DNA of 64,000 nt from Oscillospiraceae bacterium. GTDB taxonomy: Bacteria > Bacillota > Clostridia > Oscillospirales > Oscillospiraceae. The stretch is taken from the NCBI GenBank assembly GCA_015067545.1, contig SVMG01000004.1, positions 62,001 to 126,000 of the forward strand, given 5' to 3'. The stretch's first letter is position 1. Every line of letters starts with the position of its first letter. The notes beneath the pieces are model-generated. The model worked only from the letters and a program-made list of their open reading frames with translations, made no database searches and was not told where the DNA came from. The position numbers and the translations under genes were made by a program. Below, piece after piece: positions 62,169 to 64,000 of this stretch.

Positions 62169-63152
62169 TCAAAACACTTCTGCATTTTGCCATTGAATGT
62201 GCTGCGCTTTCAGCAGAGGATATTGGAATAACCGATCGCCGTTCAAATCACACCGGTGCATATCCACTGCAGAAATGCAGGAATTGTCGTAGGTGGTGTA
62301 ATAGTAAATACCCTTGTCGGTGTTGATGCAGGAGGTATATACCGTGATCTCACAGCGGCCATCGGGCAATCGCACGCACCCACGCTGCTGATCCACCGCC
62401 CCCAAAATGTGAAAGAACTGGCTGACGCTCTCCTGCTCTCCTTCCTCCGACAGAGAATTCAGCTTCACAAATGCCGCCCGGACAAATCGGGAGGCTGAGC
62501 TGAGGTCTCCCGGCAGGCCGATGGCACCCATACCCTTACTGTATGGCGTCAGCTCCAGACCGCCAAACCGGTTTTCCGGCTCAGCATGGGTCAAATTGAG
62601 ATATTCCCGCAGATGGGTCATGTGGTAATCAAAGGGCGGGTTATTCGTCAATACTCCTACTGGATTCTCATAAATCTTTAAGCCCTCTGCCACACTTTCC
62701 ACCGTGATCGCACCGCTGCGGTCAGCAATGATCCAATGCAGGGGTGACAAGGGAAATTCCTCGCTGAAATGGATATTGCAAAGGTTGATGCTTCCAAGCA
62801 ATTCCCGGGCTTGTGCAAGATCCTTGCATTGCCCCAGAATCCACGGGATGAATTCAAAGGGCGCGATGTTGTCCTTGCCCGGCATTTCGTCAAAATAGTG
62901 CGCATTTCCGGGAAAATTCAGCCCGGCCATGGCAAGTCCGTGCTCATTGGCCGCCTCGTAATACAAGGGGTAACTGTTCACTGCCATCGCCATGCCTATG
63001 ATGGCATAGTGGCTGTCCATCCGGCCCTTGGTTCGAAAAACCAAGGGGAATTTCCGGGGAGCGACCACAACCTCCTCCCGGTAGGAGTATTCCAGGTCCA
63101 GTGTCCGTCCGAAATAATGATCCTTCGTCTGATAGGTAACAGCTGTGCACAT
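62169..63152 (-). CDS. bsh: Choloylglycine hydrolase family protein, likely bile salt hydrolase
   Basis: Ntn-hydrolase that would deconjugate glyco- or tauro-bile acids. The start at 63152 places the nucleophile at C2 (MCTAVTYQ) after Met removal; an upstream open frame is leader. Other active-site residues fit the family: R16 and D19 (GRTLDLE), N79 in EHGLAMAGLNFPG, an asparagine in VLTNNPPFDYHM near residue 170 and an arginine in SSASRFVRAAF. The 327-residue length is normal. The NFPG motif after N79 favours bile salt hydrolase over penicillin V acylase. Single gene between two terminators, with no bile transporter nearby. A strong sign of gut habitat. Confidence 0.88.
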   Translation of the reverse strand: MCTAVTYQTKDHYFGRTLDLEYSYREEVVVAPRKFPLVFRTKGRMDSHYAIIGMAMAVNSYPLYYEAANEHGLAMAGLNFPGNAHYFDEMPGKDNIAPFEFIPWILGQCKDLAQARELLGSINLCNIHFSEEFPLSPLHWIIADRSGAITVESVAEGLKIYENPVGVLTNNPPFDYHMTHLREYLNLTHAEPENRFGGLELTPYSKGMGAIGLPGDLSSASRFVRAAFVKLNSLSEEGEQESVSQFFHILGAVDQQRGCVRLPDGRCEITVYTSCINTDKGIYYYTTYDNSCISAVDMHRCDLNGDRLFQYPLLKAQHIQWQNAEVF

Positions 63153-63192
63153 AACGATGTCCTTTCCGTATAGGTCTTCTGATAGTATGACC

Positions 63193-63223
63193 AAAAACAC
63201 GCCTGAGCACCAGGCGTGTTTTT
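63193..63223. terminator. Terminator after the FAD protein gene
   Basis: Thirteen-base arms AAAAACACGCCTG and CAGGCGTGTTTTT with a 5-nt loop, between the FAD protein gene and the bile salt hydrolase gene. Confidence 0.92.
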
Positions 63224-63229
63224 TTGCTT

Positions 63230-64000
63230 TTACTGCTTTACGATATTGCGGGCCACATGGACGCCGCTGGCAGATGCATGGGACAGCGAGTGGGTAATGC
63301 CGCTTCCGTCGCCGATGATATACAGCCCCGGATACCGGGACTCCAGCTTGTCGCTGACCTCCACCTCCATGTTGTAGAACTTCACTTCCACACCGTACAG
63401 AAGCGTATCGTCATTGGCTGTGCCGGGAGCTATCTTGTCCAGCGCATAGATCATTTCAATGATGCCGTCCAATATGCGCTTTGGCAGAACCAGGCTCAGG
63501 TCGCCGGGAGTGGCGTTGAGAGTGGGCGTGGTGAAGGATTCCTGGATGCGGCTGGCAGTGGAACGCCGGCCCTGGATCAAGTCTCCAAACCGCTGTACGA
63601 TCACGCCGCCGCCCAGCATATTGCTGAGCCGGGCGATGGATTCACCGTAGCCGTTGGAGTCCTTAAAGGGTTCGGAAAAATGCTTGGCAACCAACAACGC
63701 AAAATTAGTATTCTCCGTCTGCTTGGCGGGGTCTTCATAGCTGTGGCCGTTGACGGTGATGATGCCGTTTGTGTTCTCGTTGACCACCGCGCCCTTGGGA
63801 TTCATGCAAAAAGTGCGCACCTTGTCGCCGTATTTTTCCGTGCGATAGACGATCTTGCTCTCGTAAAGCTCGTCAGTCAGGTGGGCAAACACCGCCGCAG
63901 GCAATTCCACACGCACGCCGATATCCACGCGGCTGGATTCGGTGGGGATCTGCAGCTCCTTGCACACCTTTTCCATCCACTTGCTGCCGCTGCGGCCAAC
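63230..64000 (-). CDS. FAD-dependent oxidoreductase (YtfP-like), 5' part outside window
   Basis: The C-terminal about 257 residues of a flavoprotein; the frame is open to the window edge, reading VGRSGSKWMEKVC at its start. Features are RVDIGVRVELPAAVF, a FCMNPKGAVVNENTNG segment, KRILDGIIEMIYALDKI, and a C-terminal FAD/NAD-binding block LYIIGDGSGITHSLSHASASGVHVARNI. This pattern matches the widespread NAD(FAD)-utilising dehydrogenase family of unknown substrate that is common in Clostridia. The true start lies beyond base 64000. The terminator that follows makes it the end of its transcript. Confidence 0.85.
   Translation of the reverse strand, partial: VGRSGSKWMEKVCKELQIPTESSRVDIGVRVELPAAVFAHLTDELYESKIVYRTEKYGDKVRTFCMNPKGAVVNENTNGIITVNGHSYEDPAKQTENTNFALLVAKHFSEPFKDSNGYGESIARLSNMLGGGVIVQRFGDLIQGRRSTASRIQESFTTPTLNATPGDLSLVLPKRILDGIIEMIYALDKIAPGTANDDTLLYGVEVKFYNMEVEVSDKLESRYPGLYIIGDGSGITHSLSHASASGVHVARNIVKQ

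Overview
The window reads as a chromosome segment of an anaerobic, gut-dwelling Clostridium-class Firmicute, most likely Oscillospirales/Ruminococcaceae-like. The support is a class III anaerobic ribonucleotide reductase, formate-tetrahydrofolate ligase, a bile salt hydrolase, L-fucose isomerase, lipoprotein amylases with a maltodextrin importer, Gram-positive style GGAGG ribosome binding sites and TTGACA-17-TATAAT promoters. Genus-level placement is inference. I see no phage, insertion sequence, CRISPR array, rRNA or tRNA.

Layout. 1-3003: end of an arginine operon (argB partial, argD, argF). 3017-5643: two zinc-ribbon membrane proteins. 5859-8645: proB-proA-proC. 8678-8846: a large imperfect inverted repeat. 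8848-16363: a tightly overlapping histidine operon headed by a TrpR/YerC-type regulator and containing a HisZ-HisG fusion. 16620-18449: fucI. 18489-21405: a TetR-controlled cassette with a flavoprotein and a DUF1295 membrane protein. 21506-24470: nrdD, a separate 53-residue ORF carrying the glycyl-radical motif, and nrdG, behind a pair of NrdR boxes. 24657-27735: a ZTP riboswitch, a trigger-factor-like PPIase lacking the ribosome-binding domain, and fhs. 27793-42634: starch and galactan use (pullulanase, malQ, GH42, GH53, MalE/F/G/K-type importer, alpha-amylase). 42742-46894: a transglutaminase-like surface protein, a glycerol-1-phosphate dehydrogenase-like enzyme and two Fe-S/Zn proteins. 46995-51248: a winged-helix/LicC-type nucleotidyltransferase fusion with an ABC importer. 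51431-61880: a nine-gene surface polysaccharide operon. 62169-64000: bile salt hydrolase and a partial FAD protein.

How it works together. Lipoprotein alpha-amylase and pullulanase would cut starch at the cell surface, the importer (whose binding protein carries an extra SusE/F-like domain) takes up maltodextrins, and cytoplasmic MalQ rearranges them. GH53 and GH42 do the same for galactan. The polysaccharide operon has an initiating phosphosugar transferase, MnaA/WecB and TagA/CpsF, glycosyltransferases, a polymerase and a flippase, and ends with a sulfotransferase-like gene. The adjacent LicC-type enzyme plus importer could scavenge and CMP-activate phosphocholine or a phosphonate for decoration.

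Most interesting points: the split class III reductase; the ZTP riboswitch with an overlapping terminator ahead of a trigger-factor-like gene and fhs; the HisZ-HisG fusion; the winged-helix/LicC fusion with its own transporter and a 9-bp inverted repeat upstream of its promoter; and a candidate class II CRP/FNR-type promoter. All calls are from reading the sequence; no database search was run.
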